In this document: piece by piece, positions 47,350 to 56,480 of the stretch
Layout: every line of letters begins with the position of its first letter
How positions within the stretch are numbered: the stretch's first letter is position 1
The notes under the pieces: model-generated
Told to the model about the DNA's origin: nothing
Databases searched by the model: none
Seen by the model: the letters and a program-made list of their open reading frames with translations, nothing else
Position numbers and translations under genes: made by a program
NCBI RefSeq assembly: GCF_037076465.1
Contig: NZ_AP028908.1
Location: 3,410,001 to 3,474,000 of the forward strand
DNA length: 64,000 bases
From: Pectobacterium araliae
Lineage (GTDB): Bacteria; Pseudomonadota; Gammaproteobacteria; Enterobacterales; Enterobacteriaceae
Direction: 5' to 3'

Positions 47350-48291
47350 TCATGGCTGAGGAGGGCTCCACACCGCTTGCCCAACATCCAATTTTTTCGG
47401 AATCAGCTTCAAATCAAAGAAGGTATCAGCAATGCCCTGCTGGCCAGAAAGCACCTCTGGCACAATGAATTGCGCACCGTAGCCCTGCCGTTTAATGGTC
47501 AATAGCGTGATGTCTTCAGAAAGCCCTAAGCGGGGGGCGATCTGCCGGGAAACCGCTTGCGGGTCACTCTCCGCGTGCTTGCCGATTAAGCGAATCTCTT
47601 CGATTAGCGCAGTGATCACTGTTGGGTGTGTAGTTGCGAAATCACGGGTCGCCAGATAATACTGATAATTATCCACAATCCCTTTTCCATCACGCAGCAC
47701 TCGTGCCTCGATTTGCTTTTCCGCTGCGGCACTGAAAGGATCCCAAATAACCCAAGCATCAACGCTGCCATTTTCAAAGGCCGCACGCGCATCTGCAGGG
47801 GGTAAATAAACCGGGGTAATATCGCTATATTGCAACCCTGCGTCATACAATGCTCTTATGAGTAAATAATGAACGTTAGATCCTTTATTTAACGCGACTT
47901 TCTTTCCTTTTAACTGCGATACCGATTTTAGTGGCGAATCTTTAGGAACTAAAATCGCCTCCGCCGCTGGGGAAGCAGGCTCATTGGCAACATAGACTAA
48001 ATTCGCGCCTGCGGCCTGCGCAAATACCGGGGGCGTCTCCCCGGTAAAACCAAAATCAATCGCCCCAATATTGAGTCCTTCAAGCAATTGAGGCCCACCG
48101 GGAAATTCCGTCCACTTAACCGAAATGCCTTGTGAACGTAGTCTATTTTCCAGTGAACCTTCGTCTTTTAATAATACCAGTGTCGTTGCCGACTTTTGAT
48201 AACCGATCCGTAATACATCTGCGGAATAGACCGAAGCAGAAAATGCCAGCGATGCCATGAATATAATGCTATAGCGGAGAAAGCCGATCAT
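47350..48291 (-). CDS. SsuA-type aliphatic sulfonate-binding protein
   Basis: Periplasmic substrate-binding protein, 313 residues, with a Sec signal peptide (about 1-23, ending VYSA). Type 2 binding fold typical of SsuA: LRIGYQKSATTLVLLKDEG, FPGGPQLLEGLNIGAIDFGFTGETPP, and SVDAWVIWDPFSAAAEKQ. It lies 106 bases upstream of the radical enzyme gene on the same strand. No SsuB/SsuC genes are nearby, so it must use a transporter encoded elsewhere. Isethionate or taurine are plausible ligands. Confidence 0.88.
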   Translation of the reverse strand: MIGFLRYSIIFMASLAFSASVYSADVLRIGYQKSATTLVLLKDEGSLENRLRSQGISVKWTEFPGGPQLLEGLNIGAIDFGFTGETPPVFAQAAGANLVYVANEPASPAAEAILVPKDSPLKSVSQLKGKKVALNKGSNVHYLLIRALYDAGLQYSDITPVYLPPADARAAFENGSVDAWVIWDPFSAAAEKQIEARVLRDGKGIVDNYQYYLATRDFATTHPTVITALIEEIRLIGKHAESDPQAVSRQIAPRLGLSEDITLLTIKRQGYGAQFIVPEVLSGQQGIADTFFDLKLIPKKLDVGQAVWSPPQP

Positions 48292-48973
48292 AATGCCACC
48301 ATTGAGTTAAGAATATATAATGCATCCTAACCATTGTCTGACACTGTATTTAAATGCCATTTATCGATAAACATATCTATTATTTATCTAGACAACCACA
48401 CGAACGCGATAATTTAAATAATTGTTAAAACACGAAGTAAAATACTCAATCAAGACACAAAAATCAATAATAAAAAATTAACAAAAACACAGCATTCACT
48501 GCAAGACACATATAAATTAAATATAAAAAACACACATCAACAAAAACAAAACGTCCACAAAATACCATCTACATATAGAAAATAACGTAAAAAACAGAAG
48601 GAGAAAAAATTAATTAATAAATAAAAACAATGAATTAACAACAAGCACCACCATAACAACGATAAGTTTCACAGAAAAAGATCTTCAAGTTATTTTAAAT
48701 AATCAATAAGAAATCACGATATTGACTTTGACAACATCATCTACTTTACAAACCCTATTTTTTATTTTGTACTTATCAAAAATAGCTCACCATACTCAGA
48801 TAATTACACAGGCTACATGATTCATATTTTTCGCAATTCGCCTCAATATAAAAAAGATTCACCTGATATTCACGCATACCGAAACCAGGGTGAACAATAA
48901 CATTAAGCGACATGAACGGTTCATTATTCATCTGATAAACAATAAAAAACCCATTACCTCAAGGCGACGTATC
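48292..48973. promoter_or_regulatory. long A-rich divergent intergenic region
   Basis: 680 bases between the SsuA-like and transaminase genes, with strong A excess on the plus strand from about 48420 to 48700 and no frame of note. Divergent promoters must lie here. I looked for an FNR box (TTGAT-N4-ATCAA) and saw only an imperfect one near 48700. Confidence 0.45.
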
Positions 48974-50302
48974 ATGATCCAAAAATCACAAAGCAGTAGT
49001 CGTATCGTGAATGAAAATTTCTGGCTTCCCTTTACGCCAAATAACGATTTTCGTCACGATCCCAAATTATTTACACAGGCGTATGGCTTTTACTACCAGG
49101 ATGATAAAGGTAACCGCATATTAGATGGCGTTTCCGGCCTGTTTACTTCTGCATTAGGCCACCGACGCCGTGAAATAGCCGAAGCGGTTTATCAGCAATT
49201 GTTAACGCTAGACTACAGTTCCAGTTTTTATCGCACGCACCCTCTGGCGTTTGAAACAGCCAAAGAGCTGACGAAGATGCTTCCTCCGCAGATTAATCGT
49301 GTATTTTTTGTCAACTCAGGTTCCGAGGCAATTGACAGCGCACTAAAAATCGCGCTTGCCTACCAACGAGCCCGTAAGCAGAGTTCCCGCACGCTGTTTA
49401 TTTCCCGTGAACGTGCCTATCATGGCGTGAATTTTGGCGGAGTCGCGCTGAGCGGGCTAACCAACAATCGCAGACAGTTTGCTGGGAGTTGGCCGCAGGT
49501 TGTTCACCTGCGTCATACCTGGCTGGAGGAAAACCGTTATCAGCGTGGTCAACCCGAGCAAGGCGACTACCTGGCGGACGATCTGCAACGCCTGGTTGAG
49601 TTACATGGTGCTGAAAATATCGCGGCCTGCGTGATCGAACCCATCGCGGGTTCTACAGGCGTGTTAATTCCACCTAAAGGCTATCTGGAACGTATCCGGC
49701 TTCTGTGCGATCGCTATGATATTCTGCTGATTATGGATGAAGTCATTTGTGGATTCGGCCGGACTGGCAACGCCTTTGCCAGCCAAACATTTTCGATTAG
49801 ACCAGACATCATCACGCTCGCCAAAGCGCTCACCAATGGCACGCAGCCTATGGCCGCCGTCGCCGTCGATTCCCGTATTTACGAACAGATTATTAATGCG
49901 GCGGACGAGCAAGAGATTGAATTTTTTCACGGCTATACCTGGAGCGCTCATCCCGCGGCGTGTGCGGCGGCACTCACGACGCTGCGGCTGTATCAGGAAG
50001 AGAATGTTTTCGCTAAAGGTGAAGCGCTCAGTCCCTATTTTCTGGATAAGCTATTTGAATTACAGGGAATTCCCGTCATTAGCGATATTCGCGGATTCGG
50101 CCTATTCGGTGCGATCGAACTACGTCCCGCAGAGAAAGCGGGACAACGCGGTTATCGATTACAAAAAAAACTTTTTGAACACGGGCTGCACCTTAAATCC
50201 ACGGGGGATACCTTACTGATCGCCCCCATTCTGGTGGGTACACACGCTTACATTGACGAACTCTTCGAAATTCTTCGTCCGTTACTCTGCGATGAGCACT
50301 AA
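48974..50302 (+). CDS. omega-amino-acid:pyruvate transaminase family protein, possibly taurine transaminase
   Basis: Class III PLP aminotransferase, 442 residues. Seen: NENFWLPFTPNNDF start, FFVNSGSEAIDSALKIAL, AYHGVNFGG, IMDEVICGFGRTG and the PLP lysine in LAKALTNGTQPM. Beta-alanine/omega-amino-acid:pyruvate transaminases and taurine:pyruvate transaminases share this pattern. ATG 48974 follows AAGGCGA; an ATG-led longer frame from 48890 lacks similarity. In this setting, deaminating taurine to sulfoacetaldehyde would feed isethionate to the IslA-like enzyme through a reductase not seen here. Confidence 0.82.
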   Translation: MIQKSQSSSRIVNENFWLPFTPNNDFRHDPKLFTQAYGFYYQDDKGNRILDGVSGLFTSALGHRRREIAEAVYQQLLTLDYSSSFYRTHPLAFETAKELTKMLPPQINRVFFVNSGSEAIDSALKIALAYQRARKQSSRTLFISRERAYHGVNFGGVALSGLTNNRRQFAGSWPQVVHLRHTWLEENRYQRGQPEQGDYLADDLQRLVELHGAENIAACVIEPIAGSTGVLIPPKGYLERIRLLCDRYDILLIMDEVICGFGRTGNAFASQTFSIRPDIITLAKALTNGTQPMAAVAVDSRIYEQIINAADEQEIEFFHGYTWSAHPAACAAALTTLRLYQEENVFAKGEALSPYFLDKLFELQGIPVISDIRGFGLFGAIELRPAEKAGQRGYRLQKKLFEHGLHLKSTGDTLLIAPILVGTHAYIDELFEILRPLLCDEH

Positions 50303-50492
50303 TCTCAACAACGCACATTAACCGTTACGGTAAACCCTGCGCGCTGCGTTATCTCATTCGCATGGAGATAAACAACGATCTCAACGTGATAGCGATACCG
50401 CAGCGCTCACCGAGGAGGGCGAAATCGTATGATAGCCCACGCACCACGCATTAAACCAAGTAGGAGAGGAGGAGCCCTGCCAGGCTCGTCTT

Positions 50493-51752
50493 TTATTTAC
50501 CCCCATACGCCACAACCATATTTCCCAACGCGCTTAACGCCAGCGCCACATCCGCCGTGATAACCGATTCGTCTGGATGGTGGCTGATCCCACCGCGACA
50601 ACGAACAAATAACATCGCTACCGGCCAACATTCGGCGATGGCGATGGCATCATGCCCTGCACCGCTTGGCAGCATCAGCGTTTTCCCCTGCACCTGCATC
50701 ACCGCCTCGTTTAATGCCGACTGTAACGCAGGATCGCAGCGGGTTGCCGCAATACGATAATACTCTTCCGCGCTGAACTGGCAGCCGCGCTGGTGCGCGA
50801 TAGCCTGTGCCAGCGTCAGGAGTTTTTGTAACAACGCATCCAGCGGCGCATCCTCTGGCCCGCGAATATCCAGCGTCATCTTCACTTCACCGGGGATCAC
50901 GTTCGCCGCGCCCGGTAAACACTGCAACGTGCCAAACGTCGCGACCAAATGAGGATCGCTTTCCCGCGTTGCCCGCTCGGCCTGCGCCATCCAGTCGGCT
51001 GCCGCCGCCAGCGCATCCTGCCGTTGCGTCATCGGCACCGTACCCGCATGCCCCGCCAGACCAAGGAACGTGCAATTGAGCCGTCGCGCCCCGTTAATCG
51101 CAGTGACCACGCCCAGCGCCAGATCCTGCTGTTCCAGACACGGCCCTTGTTCGATGTGCAATTCCAGATAGGCGACGATGTCGCTGACCGGACGCGCCGC
51201 CAGCGCCACCTCAAGCGGATCCAGCCCCGCAATGGTCAACGCCTGCGCCACGCTGGTGCCTTCTGCATCCTGACAATCCAGCCAGTTCTCCGGCCAGGTG
51301 CCCGTCAAACCGCGACTGCCCAACAAGGTAATACCAAAACGCGTACCTTCCTCATCGCCGAAACCGATGATTTCCAGCGCCACGGGCAAACGCGTCCCCT
51401 GCCGATGGAAGGCACGCACGACTTCAATCGCCGTCAATACGCCCAGCATGCCGTCATACCGTCCGGCATTGCGCACCGTATCCAGATGCGAACCGAGCAG
51501 CAGCGCTGGCGCATCCGGTGTTAATCCTTCATAGCGGCCACAAATGTTGCCAACGCTATCCTGCCAGACATTCATGCCCGCTTCGCGCATCCATTCTCCC
51601 ACCTGCGCATTGGCACGCAGGTGTTCCAGCGACAGATAGACACGGGTCAACTGGCCGGGTGTTTCGCTAATTTCAGCCAGCGCATCGCAGCGCGACATAA
51701 TCTGTTCAGCGGCAACTTGTGCAGCAGCGTGGGACAGTAGAGGTTCACTCAT
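50493..51752 (-). CDS. hpxK: allantoate amidohydrolase
   Basis: M20-family amidase, 419 residues, that hydrolyses allantoate to ureidoglycine, CO2 and ammonia. Metal-binding motifs: LLLGSHLDTVRNAGRYDG, EIIGFGDEEGTRFG, and the C-terminal GAGHDAIAIAE / RCRGGISHHPDE. The start overlaps the hpxJ stop by four bases. Last gene of the hpxFGHIJK operon. Confidence 0.9.
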   Translation of the reverse strand: MSEPLLSHAAAQVAAEQIMSRCDALAEISETPGQLTRVYLSLEHLRANAQVGEWMREAGMNVWQDSVGNICGRYEGLTPDAPALLLGSHLDTVRNAGRYDGMLGVLTAIEVVRAFHRQGTRLPVALEIIGFGDEEGTRFGITLLGSRGLTGTWPENWLDCQDAEGTSVAQALTIAGLDPLEVALAARPVSDIVAYLELHIEQGPCLEQQDLALGVVTAINGARRLNCTFLGLAGHAGTVPMTQRQDALAAAADWMAQAERATRESDPHLVATFGTLQCLPGAANVIPGEVKMTLDIRGPEDAPLDALLQKLLTLAQAIAHQRGCQFSAEEYYRIAATRCDPALQSALNEAVMQVQGKTLMLPSGAGHDAIAIAECWPVAMLFVRCRGGISHHPDESVITADVALALSALGNMVVAYGGK

Positions 51753-52996
51753 GCATGTTCCTCATTCGCCGCGTAGCTGTTCCACGCAGCCTGTAATGCC
51801 TCGCCCTGCACGGTGTGGAAACCAAGTCGATTCAGCACCGCCTCCAGCGCCGTCAGCGTTTGCATCACACAGTCTTTACGGGCGTTGTAGCCCATTGTGC
51901 CGATGCGCCAGATCTTGCCCTGAAGCGGGCCAAACGAGGTGCCGATCTCAATGGCAAAATCTTCCAGCAGCAGCTTACGCACCTGCTCGCCGTGAATGCC
52001 GTCAGGAATCACCACACCCAGCACGTTATTCATTTTGTGGTTAAGATCGCCAAAGGTTTCCAGCCCCATTCCCTGAATACCCGCTACCAGCGCATTACCA
52101 TGCAGCGCATGGCGGGTAATGCTACGATCCAACCCTTCTTCGAGGATCACGCGCGCGCACTCACGCGCAGCAAACAGCATGCTCGTTGCCTCCGTATGAT
52201 GATTCAGGCGCTCCGGCCCCCAGTAGTCCATCACCATGCCCAGATCGAAATAGTTGGAATAGATCATCTCGTCGTCGCCGTCCTGATGCGCGTCGGTTCT
52301 GATCCCTTGTTCGACGCATTTACGGCGACGGATCACCGCCTCCATCTGCGGGCTGAGCGTGATTGGTGAACTGCCAGATGGTCCGCCGAGGCATTTCTGC
52401 AACCCGGCGGAAACCGCATCCAGTCCCCATTTATCCGTTTCCAGCGGATTACCGCCGAAAGATGCCGTGGCATCGGTATAGAACAACACGCCGTGGCGAC
52501 GACAAATCTCGCCCAGATCTTCCAGCGGTTGCAGCATGGTGGTGGAGGTATCACCCTGCACCGTCAGCAACAGACGTGGGCGTACTGCCTTAATCGCCTC
52601 TTCAATCTGCTCAGGCAAGAACACCTCACCCCACGGCACGTCGATGGTATGAACCTCAGCGCGGCAGCGGCGAGCAATCTCACACAGCAGATGACCAAAA
52701 CGACCAAACACCGGCACCAGCACTTTATCGCCGGGGCGGATCGCCGACAGCAAAATCGCCTCGATCCCCGCACGCGAGGTGCCGTCCACCAGCATCGTCC
52801 AGCGGTTTTCCGTGCGAAAAAGCTGACGATAGAGTGCCATGACCTGATTCATGTAATTGGTCATCGCGGGGTCATACTGCCCAACCAGTTGGCTAGCCAT
52901 TGCCCGTAATACGCGCGGATCGGCGTTGATCGGCCCCGGCCCCATCAGTAAGCGATGAGGGGGATTAATTTGCGCGTACAGTTCGCTGCTGCTCAT
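51749..52996 (-). CDS. hpxJ: ureidoglycine-glyoxylate transaminase-like protein
   Basis: Class V PLP aminotransferase of 415 residues related to PucG. It would transfer the amino group of ureidoglycine to an oxo acid such as glyoxylate. MGPGPINADPRVLRAMASQLVGQYDP opens the fold; TDATASFGGNPLETDKWGLDAVSAGLQKCLGGPSG holds the PLP lysine. ATG 52996 is chosen because it matches the family start and has GGAG nine bases upstream. Confidence 0.9.
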   Translation of the reverse strand: MSSSELYAQINPPHRLLMGPGPINADPRVLRAMASQLVGQYDPAMTNYMNQVMALYRQLFRTENRWTMLVDGTSRAGIEAILLSAIRPGDKVLVPVFGRFGHLLCEIARRCRAEVHTIDVPWGEVFLPEQIEEAIKAVRPRLLLTVQGDTSTTMLQPLEDLGEICRRHGVLFYTDATASFGGNPLETDKWGLDAVSAGLQKCLGGPSGSSPITLSPQMEAVIRRRKCVEQGIRTDAHQDGDDEMIYSNYFDLGMVMDYWGPERLNHHTEATSMLFAARECARVILEEGLDRSITRHALHGNALVAGIQGMGLETFGDLNHKMNNVLGVVIPDGIHGEQVRKLLLEDFAIEIGTSFGPLQGKIWRIGTMGYNARKDCVMQTLTALEAVLNRLGFHTVQGEALQAAWNSYAANEEHA

Positions 52997-53046
52997 GGTT
53001 ATATGCTCCAAACTTTTGTTTCGACTTACACATTCGACAAGCGTCA

Positions 53047-53790
53047 TTACGCTTCCGATAGTCCCCGAACCGAGGCGATAAACTGTTTCAATTCCGGTGT
53101 TTGAGGGTTAGCAAACAGCGTTTTGCTGTCGCCCTGCTCCCAGACGGTGCCCTGATGCATAAACACCACGCGGTCACCCACTTCACGGGCAAAATTCATT
53201 TCATGCGTGACCAGAATCAGGGTCATGCCTTCTGCGGCAAGCTGTTCCAGCACCTTCAGCACTTCGCCGACTAATTCAGGATCGAGTGCCGAGGTAATTT
53301 CATCGCACAGCAGGACTTTGGGGTTCATCGCCAATGCACGCGCAATCGCGACACGCTGCTGCTGACCGCCCGACAGATTGGCGGGATAATAATGAAGGCG
53401 TTCGCCCAGCCCGACCTTGTTGAGCATCTGTTCGCCCAACGCCTGACACTCTGCCGCACTTTTACCCAGCACGCGGCGCGGTGCCAGCATCACGTTTTCC
53501 AGCGCCGTCATGTGCGGGAACAGATTGAAGTTCTGGAATACCATGCCGACCGAGCGGCTGATTTCCCGCGCCTGCGAATCCCTGTCGGTGACCGTCATTC
53601 CGCCCAGTTTGATGCTGCCATCCTGATAGCCTTCCAGACCGTTCATGCAGCGCAGGAGCGTACTCTTACCCGAACCGCTACGCCCGATGATCGAAATAAC
53701 CTCGCCCATTTCGATATCCAGATCCACCCCTTTCAGGACATGGTTCTGGCCGTAATATTTTTGAACCTGATTAATGGTGATGAGCGGCAT
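53047..53790 (-). CDS. hpxI: ABC transporter ATP-binding protein, polar amino-acid type
   Basis: A 247-residue ATPase: Walker A GRSGSGKSTLLR, signature NLSGGQQQRVAIARAL, Walker B VLLCDEITSALDP. It resembles GlnQ/HisP. By order in the operon it is HpxI of the Klebsiella hpx set, energising uptake of a ureide or related compound. It overlaps the permease stop by 20 bases. Confidence 0.88.
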   Translation of the reverse strand: MPLITINQVQKYYGQNHVLKGVDLDIEMGEVISIIGRSGSGKSTLLRCMNGLEGYQDGSIKLGGMTVTDRDSQAREISRSVGMVFQNFNLFPHMTALENVMLAPRRVLGKSAAECQALGEQMLNKVGLGERLHYYPANLSGGQQQRVAIARALAMNPKVLLCDEITSALDPELVGEVLKVLEQLAAEGMTLILVTHEMNFAREVGDRVVFMHQGTVWEQGDSKTLFANPQTPELKQFIASVRGLSEA

Positions 53791-54427
53791 TGAATTTCTT
53801 CTCCAGATAGCGGCTGTAGTAAGAGAGCGGATAGCACATCAAGAAGTAGCCCAGCGCCACCAATCCAAACACTTTAAACGGCTGATAGGTCACGTTATTC
53901 AACATCGTTCCCGCTTTGGTCAACTCGATAAATCCGATGATCGACGCCAGCGCGGTGCCTTTAATCACCTGTACGGAAAACCCTACCGTGGGGGCGATAG
54001 CGATGCGCATCGCCTGTGGCGCAATCACCCGATAGAGCGTCTGACCGAAATCCAGCCCGAGGCAACGTGAGGCTTCCCACTGCCCTTTCGGCAAGGCTTC
54101 CACGCTACCGCACCAGATATCCACCAGAAAAGCGCTGGTGAATAGCGTCAGCGCCAGTGCCGCCGCCGTCCACGGGCTGACATCAATACCGAACAGCGCC
54201 AGTCCGAAAAACGCGAGAAACAGCTGCATCAGCAACGGTGTGCCTTGAAATAGCTCAGAATACAGATGGACAAAGCGCGTTGCCCATTTGCGTTTAGTCA
54301 GCCGCAGCAGCATGAGCGGAAACGTCACCAGCGCACCGCCGATGAAGGCCGTCAGCGACAATAGCAGCGTCCAACGCGCCGCCAGCAACAGGTTGCGCAC
54401 AATATCCCAGTCGGTAAATGTCATCAT
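53771..54427 (-). CDS. hpxH: ABC transporter permease, amino-acid type
   Basis: A 218-residue inner-membrane permease with about five membrane helices and the ABC EAA-loop sequence EASRCLGLDFGQTLYRVIAPQA. ATG 54427 (AGGGA upstream) overlaps the preceding permease by four bases; a longer frame lacks similarity. With HpxG it would form the transport channel. Confidence 0.87.
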   Translation of the reverse strand: MMTFTDWDIVRNLLLAARWTLLLSLTAFIGGALVTFPLMLLRLTKRKWATRFVHLYSELFQGTPLLMQLFLAFFGLALFGIDVSPWTAAALALTLFTSAFLVDIWCGSVEALPKGQWEASRCLGLDFGQTLYRVIAPQAMRIAIAPTVGFSVQVIKGTALASIIGFIELTKAGTMLNNVTYQPFKVFGLVALGYFLMCYPLSYYSRYLEKKFNAAHHH

Positions 54428-55089
54428 TGCTGAATCCCTAAGAAACGCCGCCCCGCCAGCAGTAAGAGCTGCCGCATCAGAACAGACAGCACGAGATAAC
54501 ACAGCGTGGTCGCCAGATACACTTCAAAGCTCAGAAACGTGCGGGACTGAATCAGGTTCGCGGCGAACGTCAGTTCCTCGTAGGACACCTGAGATACCAC
54601 CGACGATCCCAGCATGACGATGATGCACTGGCTGACCAGCGCCGGATAAATCCGCTGGAGCGCAGGCGGCAGAATCACGCGCAGAAACGTCTGCACACGC
54701 ATCAGCCCCAGCACACGAGCGGCTTCCCACTGGCCTTTTGGCGTCACCTGAATCCCCGCACGGATAATCTCGGTGCTGTACGCACCAAGATTAATCAACA
54801 TTGCTAACAGCGCAGCCTGCCCAGCCGTCAGCTTCCAGCCCAAACTCGGCAAGCCGAAGACGATAAAGAACAGCTGAACCACAAACGGCGTATTGCGGAT
54901 CAGCTCGACGTAGATCCCCCACAGCCGACTCAGCACGGTGGGCTTGCCGCTACGCAAGGCCGCACCGCAGATACCGATGGCGATGCCGCCGAGAGTTGCC
55001 ATTACTGTCAGCTCAATGGTGACCCACAGCCCCGCCAGCAGCTCAGGCCAGAACGGCAACAGTGCGGAAAAATTAAGCTGATAAGTCAT
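54424..55089 (-). CDS. hpxG: ABC transporter permease, amino-acid type
   Basis: A 221-residue permease, five to six membrane segments, EAA-type loop EAARVLGLMRVQTFLRVILPPALQR. ATG 55089 has TAGGAG six bases upstream. Second gene of the hpxFGHIJK series. Confidence 0.87.
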   Translation of the reverse strand: MTYQLNFSALLPFWPELLAGLWVTIELTVMATLGGIAIGICGAALRSGKPTVLSRLWGIYVELIRNTPFVVQLFFIVFGLPSLGWKLTAGQAALLAMLINLGAYSTEIIRAGIQVTPKGQWEAARVLGLMRVQTFLRVILPPALQRIYPALVSQCIIVMLGSSVVSQVSYEELTFAANLIQSRTFLSFEVYLATTLCYLVLSVLMRQLLLLAGRRFLGIQQ

Positions 55090-55101
55090 AGCGCGCTCCT
55101 A

Positions 55102-55908
55102 TTACGCTTTGATGCTGGCTGGCAGCGGCGCTTTCAGCCATTTTTCCGACAAGCTATTAAGCGTGTCGTCTTTCAGCGCCTGTTCGATCAATGCATCGAC
55201 TTTCGCTTTCAGCGCTGGCTCATCTTTCTTCAGCCCAATATAGCATGGCGAATCTTTCAGCATAAACTTCGCGACAGGGGCTTTCGTTGGGTTTTGCTCG
55301 GCGATAGCGGCAACAACCAAATTGCCCGTGGCGACAAACTCCACCTGCCCTGACAGATACGCCGACAGCGTGGTGTTGTTGTCTTCGTAGCGCTTAATCT
55401 GTGCGGCCTTCGGTGCTGTTTCCGTCAGAACCATATCTTCGACCGCACCGCGAGTGACGCCAATGCTCTTGCCTTCCAGCGCCTCTGATGAGGCTAATGC
55501 GCTGTCTTTCGGTCCGAAGACACCCAGAAAGAACGGAGCATAAGCGCGGCTAAAATCGATCACTTTTTCACGCTCGGCATTTTTGCCCAAACTGGAGATC
55601 ACCAGATCGACCTTGTTGGTTTGCAGATACGGCACGCGGTTGGCGCTGGTTACCGGAACCAGTTGCAACTTTAGTTTCATCTCTTTCGCCAGATAGCGGG
55701 CGATATCGATGTCATAGCCCTGCGGTTGCAGATCGGTGCCTACCGATCCAAACGGTGGGAAATCCTGCGGCACCGCGACACGCAGCACACCACGCTTCTC
55801 GATATCCTGCAACTGATCGGCCATCGCGCTACCGGCCTGAACCAGTAACATGGCCGCGCCCATCACCGCCAGTAACCCTTTTTTGATGCTCAGTTTATTG
55901 ATCAACAT
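55102..55908 (-). CDS. hpxF: ABC transporter substrate-binding protein
   Basis: Periplasmic binding protein of the SBP family 3, 268 residues, signal peptide about 1-30 ending SAMA. Motifs RGVLRVAVPQDFPPFGSVG and QGYDIDIARYLAKEMKLKLQLV. First gene of hpxFGHIJK; its likely ligand is a ureide such as allantoate, inferred from the genes that follow. Confidence 0.87.
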   Translation of the reverse strand: MLINKLSIKKGLLAVMGAAMLLVQAGSAMADQLQDIEKRGVLRVAVPQDFPPFGSVGTDLQPQGYDIDIARYLAKEMKLKLQLVPVTSANRVPYLQTNKVDLVISSLGKNAEREKVIDFSRAYAPFFLGVFGPKDSALASSEALEGKSIGVTRGAVEDMVLTETAPKAAQIKRYEDNNTTLSAYLSGQVEFVATGNLVVAAIAEQNPTKAPVAKFMLKDSPCYIGLKKDEPALKAKVDALIEQALKDDTLNSLSEKWLKAPLPASIKA

Positions 55909-56480
55909 CGTCTCTGCCCCCGGTTAGTGTAATTGAAACGAAAGATTCTTTAAAAACAAACACTGAAACTATCGTTACAAAAAATAAGCAAGGACTGTGC
56001 CAGATTACCTTTACGTTTTTTGTGCTGTTGGTTATGAGGAAACAACATGAGAAGTCAGAGAGTTTTTCTAAATCACGGGATAGCGCTATGGATATGTAAT
56101 ATCGGTGAAAAATGTCGTGCGTGGTACTCAGAAGTTAACCTTGTGGTTTTCATGCTTTATTCGCGTCAAGAATTACGCTGAGGTGAGCATGACCGCCGGA
56201 TGAGCGGCATGGACGCCGCGAAAGTCAGCGCCGCGTCGGGAACGCGTCGCTGACGGTCCGGGTTGCGGGCATGAACGCCGAAGGTACCGCGAAGCGGCGT
56301 GATTCCTCGCAAAAAGCCTGGGTTCATAGGGCAAGCGGCGTTTGAGCTGCCCTATGTCGGGCGTGGCGCTGCGTCACAAAAATAATCCAGTGCTATCACG
56401 CCCGAAACGAGCTGCCTGGCTATATGGTAATCAGTCAAAAACGCACCACAAAAGTGCATTAGCACCAAACTAACGCACCA
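55909..56480. other. intergenic region between hpxF and the RpiR-type regulator
   Basis: About 570 bases. The first 150 are AT-rich and should contain the hpxF promoter. From about 56200 to 56405 the sequence becomes GC-rich and carries several hairpins in series (next entry). No open frame is convincing. Confidence 0.45.
56224..56405. other. GC-rich multi-hairpin segment
   Basis: Four inverted repeats in series: GTCAGCG/CGCTGAC (56224-56254), ACGCCG/CGGCGT (about 56275-56300), CATAGGGCA/TGCCCTATG (56325-56356) and TCGGGCGTG/CACGCCCGA (56357-56405). The composition differs from flanks. It could be a structured RNA or an intergenic repeat; no gene fits. Confidence 0.45.

Noticed and set aside
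48690-48715. Possible FNR box upstream of the sulfonate genes
   Set aside because: Only one half matches TTGAT-N4-ATCAA; not strong enough to report.
50493-55908. Considered a glutamine-uptake operon
   Set aside because: The transporter resembles glutamine importers but is co-transcribed with allantoate amidohydrolase and a PucG-type transaminase, fitting the hpx set.
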